NCBI GenBank assembly: GCA_023374025.1
Contig: SIJG01000054.1
Location: 154,895-218,894 of the forward strand
DNA: 64,000 bases
Direction: 5' to 3'
From: Heterodera schachtii
Lineage: Eukaryota; Nematoda; Chromadorea; Rhabditida; Heteroderidae
Shown here: one piece after another, positions 52,201 to 62,328 of the stretch
Numbering within the stretch: the stretch's first letter is position 1
Layout: every line of letters begins with the position of its first letter
Program-made: the position numbers and the translations under genes
The notes under the pieces: generated by a model
Databases searched by the model: none
The model's input: only the letters and a program-made list of their open reading frames with translations
What the model was told of the DNA's origin: nothing

Positions 52201-52937
52201 TTACTTTTTAGTTAAGGTATTATTGTAATATTTTAGTAATAATTCATTTGTTCATTAACAAATATGTTTATAAAATTTATTTATTTATTTTTTATTTAAC
52301 TACATTAATTATAATATAGATGATGAGACTTTTCTTCTTCTTTTTAAACTGAAAATTGTTTAATTCGACATAAGTTAGAATTGCTTATCTAAATATTTCT
52401 TCTTAAATTTTTATAAATAAATATTTATTTAAAAATTATTTTAATTGAATAATTATTACCAGTTTATTTCATGACCAAATTAATTAGTTAATAAAATATG
52501 AAAAATAATTGGTATAATAAAGAATTAAATCGTAAATTTAATAACTAAATTTAATTAAGAATATTTTTTTTATATTTAAAATAAAAGAAAAATGTTTTCA
52601 CATAATATTCGTCACTGAAGAAAATATTTATTTTCAACAGTAATTCTCTGTTCATTAGAAATTATTTTTACTTTGGAATTCTCTGTTCATTATTAAAAAA
52701 AGATAAATTTTATTCACTTTATTAATTCAAAAATCTGTGAAAAATTTTTCATAAATCATTTGGGTCTATAGTGAAATAATTCCTGGAAAATTTTTTGTTT
52801 TTTTTTATAAATTTAATAAATTGCCTCTTTGTTTTCCACTTGATTCGCATATGAATGATAAAAATTTGTTTTCTAAACAATTTTTTGATTTAAAAATTTT
52901 ATATGCAAAATTTATAACAATTATTGATTCATATTTA

Positions 52938-55900
52938 TTTATATTTAACCAGCAGATGCAGATTATATGGGTTCTTATAAATTATTAAGGATTACCGAAA
53001 TTCTTGTCCAAAAATAACCGGGTTCAGTTCCTTTTGGGTTTTATTTGTGTTTTTTTTTATAATATTTTTAATATTTCTAAATTTTATTTTTCTTTTTTAA
53101 TACTTTATTATAATGGAAGTTGTTAAGTGCTTATTATAAAATAAGTAAAAATAGACAATTTGTATTTTAATTAACTCTTTTACTTTAATACCAATTTTAA
53201 AAAATTTCACGATGGCTAACGCGACGAACAAAAATTCAATTGAAAGTTAATGGAAAAATATTTCATATATTAAGATGAATTTATTATTAAATTATAAATT
53301 AATTTTTTATATTGATTCAATAGCTTTTAAACAGTTAATTTATTTAGAAGAAATTATTAAAAAATTTCATTATATTTTATCATTTAAGAATGCATTAACA
53401 GTTTTTTAAATAATTTAATAAATATTTTTATTTTTTTCTTTACGACAAAAAAATAAATTTTTAGTATTTTTTTAATTGCCATGTCATTTTCCAAATATTC
53501 CGTTGACCATTTTGACCCTTTGATTTCTTTCATTTAATTTCCAATAGAATATTTTCCAAAATATCCTTCAACTTTTTTAATTAAATATCTTGATTGTTAT
53601 GATTGTTAGAAATTTTTTTTTTAAATTTCTATAGGTAGTAAATAAATTAATATATTTTTTTTATAAATGAATTTTTTCTTTTTAATGAATATCCATAAAT
53701 TATTTGAATATGTAATTTTTCAAAATTATACGGCCTCATTAGTATGGTTTTTATTACGGCTTTTCTTTTATTATAAATTAAATAATATATTTATTTGTTT
53801 TATTTTTTAATCTCATGAGCATAATTCTCGCAAATTCATATCTATTTTCTTCAATTTGTACATCAAACAGTTGTTTTATATTAATGTAAATTAATAAAGA
53901 ATTTATAACGATCCCTAAAAGATAAATTTTGGTTAAATTAATTTTAATTTATAAATGAACAAATTAATTTATTAAAAGAAAATTCTACTTTTTATATTAT
54001 TTTGAAATTTAATAAAATTGTTTTTTTATTAATTTAAACAAAAAATTTTTAATTGTCATAATGAAAAAATAAAGTTTATTTAAATTAATATACTGCCAAT
54101 TTATTACTAAAAATAATATAATATTAAATTCCCTCATTAAATAAATCAGCCGAAGAATAATCTCCCTGTCTTCTTTAGTCTACTAGCCTCCAATTATCTA
54201 CCCCTTTCTGAGGAGGTTGAAAAATAATATACCATGGCATATAAAAAAAGCAATACGGTATGTAAAAAAGGCTTACGAATTCTATTTTAAAAAATTCTAA
54301 TGGAATTTTTAATTCCTTTTAAGGCAAATTTAGTTGTTGGGATCGTATGTATTTTACCACATTTTGGAATTTTTCTTTTCTTTTTTGCATCTAAAAATCC
54401 GCGCCCTGGTTTTTGATCATATTTTTGGCTATTTTGTAATGACTTGCATTTTTTTATCGCATTTTGGTGATTTTTCGTTATTTAAATTTACAATGCTAGT
54501 GCCGATAAGCAAAAACAATGAAAATATTTGAATTTGATAAATTGATTACTCAAAACTAATTTTATAAAAAATGAAATGACAAAGTTTTCCTAATTATTTA
54601 ATGAAAATAAATTGATTATTTGAAAGTTCATTTTGTACATTTCTATTTAAATGCCATAAACCAAAATGATTAATACATCTCAAAAATTTATGTGTGAGGC
54701 GCCGAAAAATAAAAAAAATAATTTTTAAATTATTATTATTATTATTTGAAAATGATAAATGCAGAAATGAATTTTAAAAATTCGCGAAAATTATTAAATT
54801 TACAAACCCATTTTATAAATATTAATTATACTAATATTTTCAAAAAAGTTTCATCTTTGGTATAAAAAATGAATGGTGTTTAAAATACAAGTCAATACAC
54901 AAACAATCATCAATATGGATTTAAATTGTAAAGTAGTATTTCTGCTTTCGACTTCAATAAAAATGGCAAATGAAAAAATTAAATAAATGAATATTATACA
55001 ATATATTTAAAAAATGAGCAAAAAATAAAACCCAATTCGTATATTATATTTTATGAAGCAAACGCCATTCTAAAGTAAAAAAAATTATAGAAATTTAATA
55101 TTTTAATAAATCAAAGTCGTCGGATTTTAAATTGTTACTATATGTGTCATAATGTTGGGTTTTAAATACATTGTTACATGAGCAAGCAACTGCAGCTGCA
55201 AGAAGATTATATTTTATAAATAAAATTAATATTTTTAATTCTAGCATAAACAATTTAAGAAAAAAACATAAAAAAAAAATTAAATGCACCACCTATTATT
55301 ACAAATAATAAAAAACTGTTAATAGAAAAATAAAACCTATAAGATCAAATAATTTAACAAAATAAAACAGATAATTTTAATAAATCTTATTCATTCAAAG
55401 AAAATTGTCTGCTACAGGAATTGAACCAAAAAATCTTCATTCACAATGCATGATGACAAAAAATATAAATAAATTTAAAATCTATGGAAAAGGGATAATT
55501 TTTGTTTAATGGTATAACGAAATCTCAGCTGGATTTAACAATAAAAAAACCAATTTAAAATAAAAATATGAAAACGAAAAATTTAATTTTATTTTATTAT
55601 GCCGAATTCAAGCAATAAATTCTCAATATATGCATTTAAAAGAAAATTATTCAAAAAATATATATTAAATTACAAATCAAAATTAAAAATTCCTTAAAAC
55701 AAAAAAAAACAAAAGAATTTTTCAAATTTTATCATATTATCTCATTAATTGAAAGTATGAAAAAGTAAAATTCATAAAACTTCAATTAAAGACATTTTCC
55801 CTTCAAAGAATCGTCTAGAACATATTGTCCAAAAAAATATTGAGCAAAGTTTTTTAATTTTTTTATTTTTACTACATTATGATCACCATTTAAAATGAAA

Positions 55901-57174
55901 AAAAAGTTTAAACAAAAATCTAATCCAAATAACAAAATTTATTCAATTTCTCAAGCGATATATATTTAAAAACAAGAAAAAAAAATGAAATAAATGTGGG
56001 AAATTAAATTTATGAAAAAGAACAAAAATAAAAATGCTCAAAAAAAATGAAATAATATTAAATTTTGAAAATTGATTCTATAAGATATTAATTCGCAACC
56101 ATCTCGTTAAAAATGTGAGTGCAGTCAGTCACTGCAGAATAAAACGAAAATAAATAAAACTTTTTAAAGTTTCATATTGTTTGCAAAATAATAATAATAA
56201 TTGCAAAATGATTTATTATGTTTGGATAATAAAAAAAAAATACCGAAGCAAAAATATATTCATATATTTTAAAGTTAAAAATAAAAATTCATGATTATTT
56301 GTGTCGAGAATAAATAAATTAAAATAAAACTTCAAAAAATTGTATATAAAGACTAGAAAGCTTATTTAACTTGTTTATGGAGAAGAATCGTTTTCTTTTT
56401 TAGTTAATGTCTGCTAGAAATATGACAGCTTAACCATAACATGTATAATCCAAAATTAAATGTCAAATGTAAATAAAAACTCAAGTTAAGTGATTTAAAA
56501 TTAATTATTTAGATCCAAATAAACACTTTGTGCCCTTAATTTTATATACAAATCGATCGGCTAATTGGATAGAGCTTAATGAAGAGAAATTAAAAATACT
56601 GGATTTATTATTAAATTATAAACCAATATGACTATTGTATTTTATAAAAACTAAAACCTTAATCTATTTCTTATAGGAAAAATAAAAAAAATAAAAAAAT
56701 TATTTTACTTAAAGTTTTAATATAATGAACAAATTAATTTAATTTAATTAATTTCTTTTTTTAAATAATGCTTGATTTATTAATGGAGAAAATATTCTAT
56801 TGAATAAAAAAAAATTAATCATAATTATTAAAAAAAAAACATTTATTAAAGATTAAAACAGTTTGAATATCATTCATTTGTTAATAATTGAATTATGCGA
56901 TTGCAAAAAAGAAAACCGACAATTCTTACACATTTTATCACTAATTTGAAATAGCTTTTGAGTTTTCATCGAAAAATTTTGTTTAGTTTCTGATTTCTTT
57001 TTTTATTTTTAAACGAACTAGAACCCAGATTTTGTTACAAACAATAAATAGCAATGTTTCATCAAAAGCTTTAAATATATGAAATTATTTTTGAATATTG
57101 CTAATTATTAATTCTTAAATATTTTAAAAAAAAGTTACTTAAAAACTTATGAATAAATTTTTTAAATTTTTTTC
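52938..57174. other. gene-free DNA, T-rich then A-rich
   Basis: T-rich to about 54.5 kb, A-rich from 54.6 to 57.1 kb. Frames at 54334-54531 (plus) and 55095-55292 (minus) are hydrophobic or Leu/Lys-rich without signature. An ATCTCATG word lies at 53810-53817. A GC-richer patch at about 54170-54240 is unassigned. Confidence 0.6.
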
Positions 57175-57310
57175 AGTCCTTACAGGTCAAAAGGGCCGTT
57201 TTAATAGAGGGGGCCGTTTTAATACTGGATTTCTTGAAAAATGCCCAAGCGTGCACTTAAAATATGCATAAAAAGCCAAAATATGCATATGGAAATACGG
57301 ACTAGAAGCT
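57175..57310. mobile_element. DNA-transposon end fragment with repeated GGGCCGTTTTAATA
   Basis: GGGCCGTTTTAATA occurs twice, at 57193-57206 and 57211-57224, followed by CTGG. The complement reads CCAGTATTAAAACGGCCCCC, which resembles the CAGT-type ends of pogo/Tigger-like elements. Downstream, 57240-57310 holds AAATATGCAT words that may be another insertion. No opposite end was found, so this is probably a solitary end or a relic. Confidence 0.4.
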
Positions 57311-58865
57311 TCAAACCAAGCTAAAATTGATATAATTTTTACTACTAAAGATAAAATAAAACATTTTTTTTATAAAATTAAAAGTTTTTAATTTAGCTGA
57401 AACTTTACTTTTTATCTCAGCTTCATTTTGATAAAATTTTTCAATTATTGATGTCTTTAGTATAAGAAATCGCATTATTTTGTTTCCTTTTATTTTTATA
57501 AACTTTTTAAAATTTTAATTTTTTAAATAGAAATGAGTTCAAATATTATATAATTGGAATACCAAATATTAAATAATAAATAGTAATTAAATAAGGTTTA
57601 TAATATTGGAAACAAATACAGTTTAGCTTTTTTCTTTTTTAAGTCAATATTAATGATTTAAAAAACATATCATTAATTCAAAAATATCAAACTGCTTATT
57701 AAATATATCAATTTAAAAAAGTAAAAATATAACTCTAAAAAAAATATTTTTCTTATTATTTTTAATTTATTTCGCAAACATTTTACTCGTTTATTTTTTC
57801 ATATCCAATTATTAAAGAAATATTAAATTATTTTTTACATTTATCTCTCAGCTTCCGTTTTCGCAATAATCTAGTATTGTTAAATTAATTTTTAAATGAA
57901 TTTGCTTTGTTTAAAATAGATTTTTTTATATGCTATGTTTACTTCTTAAATCTATTGAATTTGTTTTCTTTTTTTTATCAACTTTATACTTTCATAAATA
58001 AACTTATAAGGGAAAAATCATTTAAAAATATAAATAATCATTTGTTTTTAAATGAATTACTTAATTAATGGGATATTTTTTTCTATAATTCATTTATAGG
58101 TATTAAAATAATTATAAAGGCAGTGAAATTTTTATTATTACACAATATTATGATCACTAGTATTCTTCTTGCAATTACATATATAAAATAATATAAATTT
58201 AATTGTAAAAAATAATAAACAGTTTGAATATTTTACTTTGAAAGAAAAAATTAAAAAAGCAAAAAATAAATGTTTTTTTACTAATTATAATAACAACTTA
58301 ACAGAGAAAATAAAAACAGAAATTTTAAATATTATTTACAAATATATTACAATGTGAGACAGACACTATGCATAATCGGTTTTGCGATATTAAAAAAATG
58401 TAAAAAATTTAAAATAAAAAATACGGAACCAATGAAATGCATTAACTATTTGGAGTGGCTCAACGCAAGAAAAAATAATAATCCCAAAATTAAAAAAAGG
58501 TCATTAAACCTTGATTATTATCTTTGTTTTATTTTAATTAATAAAAATCACACCATAATTTAAAAAAAAAATTATTACTAACAACTTAAATAATTATTTA
58601 ATTGATGTTATACTTTTTTATAAAAAATATATTATTATTTAGCATTGAATGTTTTTTTACAAAAATTTATTTATTCAATGACAATAAATTATCAAAAGTG
58701 ATTTCTATAAAATTTGTAACTTTGCAGTTTTTTTTATTCACGTTTTAAGTTATTTTGTAATTTCATAAATTTAAATATTTTATACATTCGGCGATAAATT
58801 ATTATTTTTAATTTTTATTTATAATAAATAAATTTGAAATCAAACCAAATCAATATCCGTGTCAT
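57311..58865. other. gene-free AT-rich DNA
   Basis: T-rich to about 58.06 kb, then A-rich. The 69-residue frame at 58354-58563 is Lys/Asn/Ile-rich, has no family match that I recognise and is most likely chance. Confidence 0.6.
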
Positions 58866-59062
58866 CTGTACCCGTATGCATAAAGATCGGATCCTCGGAT
58901 CACGACCCTTATTACAAGAGAAAATAGGATCCGAGGATCGGATCCGTAGATGAGGCTCACGATCCGTATGCATAAAGATCACGATCCGCGATCCATGGAC
59001 CATTTTTGGTGATCCGCGGCTCAGGATCCCTATCTACCTCCGGACTAGGATTGGTGCGCGGA
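58866..59062. repeat. GATCC-rich patch with direct and inverted repeats
   Basis: A GC-richer block with many GGATCC/GATCCG words. CCGTATGCATAAAGATC occurs twice exactly, at 58872-58888 and 58964-58980. GATCCTCGGATC (58890-58901) pairs with GATCCGAGGATC (58928-58939), giving a 12 bp hairpin. The frame at 58815-59003 (minus) reads these repeats and is not a gene. The position, about 100 bp beyond the transposase stop codon, suggests it could be the 3' non-coding end of that transposon, but I found no matching 5' end. Confidence 0.6.
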
Positions 59063-59168
59063 TCGAGTGAGAAAATTTAAAAAAATAAATTTTTTAAAGA
59101 TGAAAAATTAACAAATCAGAAAGATTTATCATTTTTTGGCATGAATAGAAAATAAAAAATAAAATAAA

Positions 59169-60065
59169 TTACGAAGAGCCACCAAAAAAGTTTTCGGCAA
59201 TATTATTGCGCAAATTAAAACTGTCAAGCGATCGAATTGTAGGAAGTGAATTAATTTGGAGGAGAGAGGGCTGATTGTCAACAAAAGTTTCATCAATAAA
59301 ATCTGGCAAATTGCGATCGATTGCAATGTTGTGCAGCACAGCTGCTGCCGTGATCAATGTTGGCACATTCTGCAATTTAATTCGTACTTCGGAATGTAAA
59401 ATATGGAATCGCCGCTTCCATCTCCCAAATGCATTCTCGACAATAACTCTTGTTTTTGCATGTGCATAATTATATTGTTGTTGAGCAGCAGTTGTGGGGT
59501 TTGCAAAAGGTGTCATTAGCCAGCGACGTGTTGGATAAGCACTATCACCCAGAATAATTCCTTGGATTTGGCCACCTTCAAATGCTTCCCATACATTTGA
59601 CTGGCGAAGAACAAAGGCATCGTGGCTGCAACCAGGCCATTGGCAAGAAATGTTTGAAAATCGGGCATTGTGATCGACAACACCTAAGCACATTTTCTAA
59701 TGAATTATTTGGTCCATTTTATATGTATTGTACCTTGGACGTTAATCGAGGGGTATCCCTTTCGATTAAAATAGTCCTTTTCGTGAGCGGATGCTGGAGG
59801 AATAATTCGCACGTGTGTACAATCAATGGCGCCAATTACACCAGGAAAATTAGCAACAGTATAAAAGCTCGGTATAATTATTTCTCTGGCCTGCAAAGGG
59901 ATTTAACTAATTTTTTGACCAAAATTCATTCATAATTCCGGTACTTCTTCATAAGGAGCAAAATAAATGAATTTTCCAGCCAAATTTCGTAATGCTGTAG
60001 TAACTCTTAGCACTGATCGGGACACTGTAGATTGATCAAATCCCAGCAAATCACTACTGATATGA
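59169..60065 (-). CDS. partial Harbinger/HARBI1-like DDE transposase, three exons
   Basis: A spliced gene on the minus strand: exons 60065-59945, 59890-59734 and 59683-59169 (stop TAA), about 263 residues. Exon 1 carries a helix-turn-helix-like segment (LLGFDQSTVSRSVLRV, about residues 6-21). Exon 2 holds GVIGAIDCTHVR, with the first catalytic Asp at about 63, then YFNRKGYPSINVQ. Exon 3 holds DHNARF, WPGCSHDAF, LGDSAYP with the second Asp at about 139, and VIVENAFGRWKRRF with the catalytic Glu at about 175. Spacing between the last two is 35 residues (DD35E), as expected of the DDE_Tnp_4/HARBI1 family, which cuts and pastes PIF/Harbinger elements. Both introns keep phase and restore family motifs across the joins. 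Family members are usually about 350-400 residues, so roughly 90-130 N-terminal residues are missing. The sequence before exon 1 looks like an intron end (TTTTGTACTAG), but no upstream exon is visible. Coding GC is far above the surroundings. The Myb-like partner usual in Harbinger elements was not found. Confidence 0.9.
59684..59733 (-). other. 50 bp intron in the transposase
   Basis: Donor GTACAATAC and acceptor TGCTTAG. Removal joins CAA-G to GT-GTT-GTC-GAT, giving NVQGVVDHN, the continuous family motif. Without splicing, the reading frame ends shortly after the donor. Confidence 0.85.
59891..59944 (-). other. 54 bp intron in the transposase
   Basis: Donor GTACCGGAA and acceptor CCTTTGCAG, phase 0 on both sides. 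It holds two in-frame stops (TGA, TAA). Removal joins FAPYEE to AREIIIP at normal family spacing. An alternative is a pseudogene with two nonsense mutations, but the canonical splice sites and in-frame join favour an intron. Confidence 0.8.
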
Positions 60066-61444
60066 CTAGTACAAAAGCATGAGATTTAAAGAAAAAAAAG
60101 TATAAAAAGAAAAAATCAAATTTATTCAAAATTTTATTTAGAATTAAAAAAGAAGCAAATAAATACGAAAAGTATTTATGACTAATTAAAAAGTTTAAAC
60201 GGAGTCGGCCATCCCTCCATCAATCAGATAAGTCGATTATAAATCATAATTATGAAGGAAATATATATTTAAACTTTTTTCATTTTTCTTACATATTTAT
60301 GTACATATTTTGACCACTTTTTGTATATATTTTTGGCAGCCCTACAAATAACCTATAATTGTCAATATTCTTTTTCGATTTTTTTTTAAAATAATTTGTT
60401 TATAATTTATGTCAATTTGTTAAGTTCCATTTTTCTGTTAATCAAATTTGATGTTAATATTATTAAATTATTTTTGCTTAAATTATGCTTTTAAATGCAA
60501 TTTAATTATGAATTTAATTTATCATTTTTATTCCAATGCCATTGTTGCGAGTTTGCCAGTCGGTTAAATGGTTGCTTCGTCTTTCGTGTAATTTTCTTTT
60601 ATTTATTTATTGTTTCTTTTTTATTTTTTCTTTAAATTGAATTGTCCATTTTATCATTCTTTATTTGTCAAAGCTAAATTTTATTTTAATTATAATATTG
60701 CAATAAAATTTGCCGCTTCGTTAATTATATGCACTAAATTAAAAATTTCCTTTGTTACCACTTTTTTAACAAATATTTGCTATTTAATTCTTTTTACGGC
60801 ATAACTTGTGCTGATGAACTTTTTTGATCAACTTTCTTTGAGCATGCGAATATTCATAAGAATATAAATTAGTATCGTAAAATGAATTTTTTTTAAGTTT
60901 TATTCAATTTATTATTCATTTATAAATTCTAAATCAATTTTTTATGTTGAATTATTTAATTATTTCAACAAAATTTATATATTTAATTAAACCTATAATT
61001 GTCAACTTATTTAATTTTTTCATGTCAAGAAATTTCGCTTTTTGCTTCTTTGATTATAAATAAATGCATTTTTTAATTTCTTATTTTAATTTTTGTTGGT
61101 ATATTATTTAAAAGATTAGCTTTTTTGGAGGAATAATTTCTTTAAAAAAACTAAGTGTTTTATTATTATTATTTGCACATTTATATTTTCATTTTCTTTC
61201 ATATTAAAATACTTATTCCATTCTATTAATATTATCATATTTAAACAAGCTTTTTCTTTAGTCCAAAATTTAACCAACTTTTTAATGATATTATTTGAAA
61301 ATATTATATTGCTACTTTATAAACAAAAAATTTTTTTAATTAAATTATTATTTGTTCTTTATTATTAGCATTTATTTTTATTTTAACAAATTTATTTATT
61401 TTTTTATACTTTTTCAGAAGATTATTTAATTTTCATTTCTTTAT
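60066..61444. other. gene-free DNA, mainly T-rich
   Basis: I searched the minus strand for the missing 5' exon(s) of the transposase and found none. The 64-residue plus-strand frame at 60610-60804 is hydrophobic and composition-driven. A GC-richer patch near 60537-60590 is unassigned. A TTGGCAGCCCTAC word at about 60333-60345 may be a transposon terminus. Confidence 0.55.
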
Positions 61445-61990
61445 AAGGCGAAAATTTCTATTTTAATTAATTTTTTCTGCAGCTTTAAGTCGAAGAGAAA
61501 TGCACGAAAAACACATGTTTTTTTTTCAAAAATTTCGTATTTTATCGCCCTTATTCGACCTTAGAAATCTTTATTTTGAGTGTTCGCCTTTAGAAATCCT
61601 TTTTAGTTGTTCGCCTTAAAATAAGTTTTTCCCTTATTTTGGCGTTTTGTTTAAAATTTATAACAAAAATGTAATAAAAACAAAAATTCACCCCTAAGAA
61701 TCTACCCTAAAATTTTCAAAAATAAACCCATAAGAAAGTAAAATTTTTCTTAAAAATTCAATCTCCAAAATTTTTTGGCCGATAATCGTATGTCTTTTAC
61801 CCCCTAAAATTTTAAAATGTATCTTATTTGTAACTCTAATCAGTGAATAAAATTGTTTGCCTTAATCTGGAATGGTATTTATATAAAAAGAGCAATTTAA
61901 AAATCCTTAAATTTGGATTTTTCGCATTTATTACGCCTTATTTTGGACTTTTTTTAAGATCTTCCATTATTTTGCATTTAAAAATTTTGC
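61445..61990 (-). mobile_element. decayed hAT-type copy (reverse orientation)
   Basis: In reverse order it shares the landmarks of the intact element at 33922-34570: a TTTTTTCTGCAGCTTTAAGT / GAGAAATGCACGAAAAACAC block near the end, then TTATTTTGAGTGTTCGCC, GTTCGCCTTAAAATAAGTTT, TTATTTTGGCGTTTTG, CACCCCTAAGAATCTA, and a final GGATTTTTCGC region. The CCCC runs typical of the intact copy are mostly shortened to CC or C, and the terminal repeats are no longer recognisable. No target-site duplication was found. Confidence 0.7.
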
Positions 61991-62272
61991 TTGAAGCAAA
62001 TAATAATACTTAAAATTTATAAATATTATTTCAAAAGTATAACAAAAAAAAGAAATTACTATTTGCTCTAAATTATTTTATTTATAAAATATAAATTATT
62101 TTAATACTTAATTAAATTAATTTATTTAAATAATTATTTATTTTTGATCACATAATTTTATTTATATTTTATTAATTGTTGTATTTTTATATTTTTTTGA
62201 TTATTAAAATATTTCTTTTTCAATTATATTTATTTAATCTCGAGAACAAATAGGGCGTGAATAGCATTCTTG
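61991..62272. other. AT-rich spacer
   Basis: Simple AT-rich sequence between the hAT relic and the palindrome. Nothing is supported. Confidence 0.6.
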
Positions 62273-62328
62273 GTGTTGTGTCTGAGCGTATACCACTTGG
62301 CCAAGTGGTATACGCTCAGACACAACAC
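62273..62328. repeat. perfect spacerless 56 bp palindrome
   Basis: The two 28-base arms are exact complements meeting at 62300/62301 (centre CTTGGCCAAG), with no loop. Outside the arms the flanks differ. The arms are about half GC in 80% AT DNA. Each strand reads TTGGCCAAGTGGTATACGCT outward from the centre, which resembles a tRNA A box (TGGCNNAGTGG), but no B box follows at normal spacing. It may be a head-to-head join of two transposon ends or tRNA-derived pieces, or an assembly fold-back. Confidence 0.95.

Larger units (their letters stand above)
46153..52937 (+). repeat. tandem duplication of 6.9 kb, copy 2
   Basis: Direct copy of 39266-46153, 103 bp shorter. After 52937 the sequence departs (TATTTATATTTAACC). 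Single-base differences from copy 1 include G to A at 48933 (CCCCCAGGGG instead of CCCCCGGGGG) and a few near 49900-50010, 50945 and 52682. Confidence 0.95.

Noticed and set aside
59275..59935. Plus-strand open frames of 64 and 117 residues over the transposase
   Set aside because: Antisense shadows of the minus-strand transposase exons, whose family motifs and splice sites are clear.
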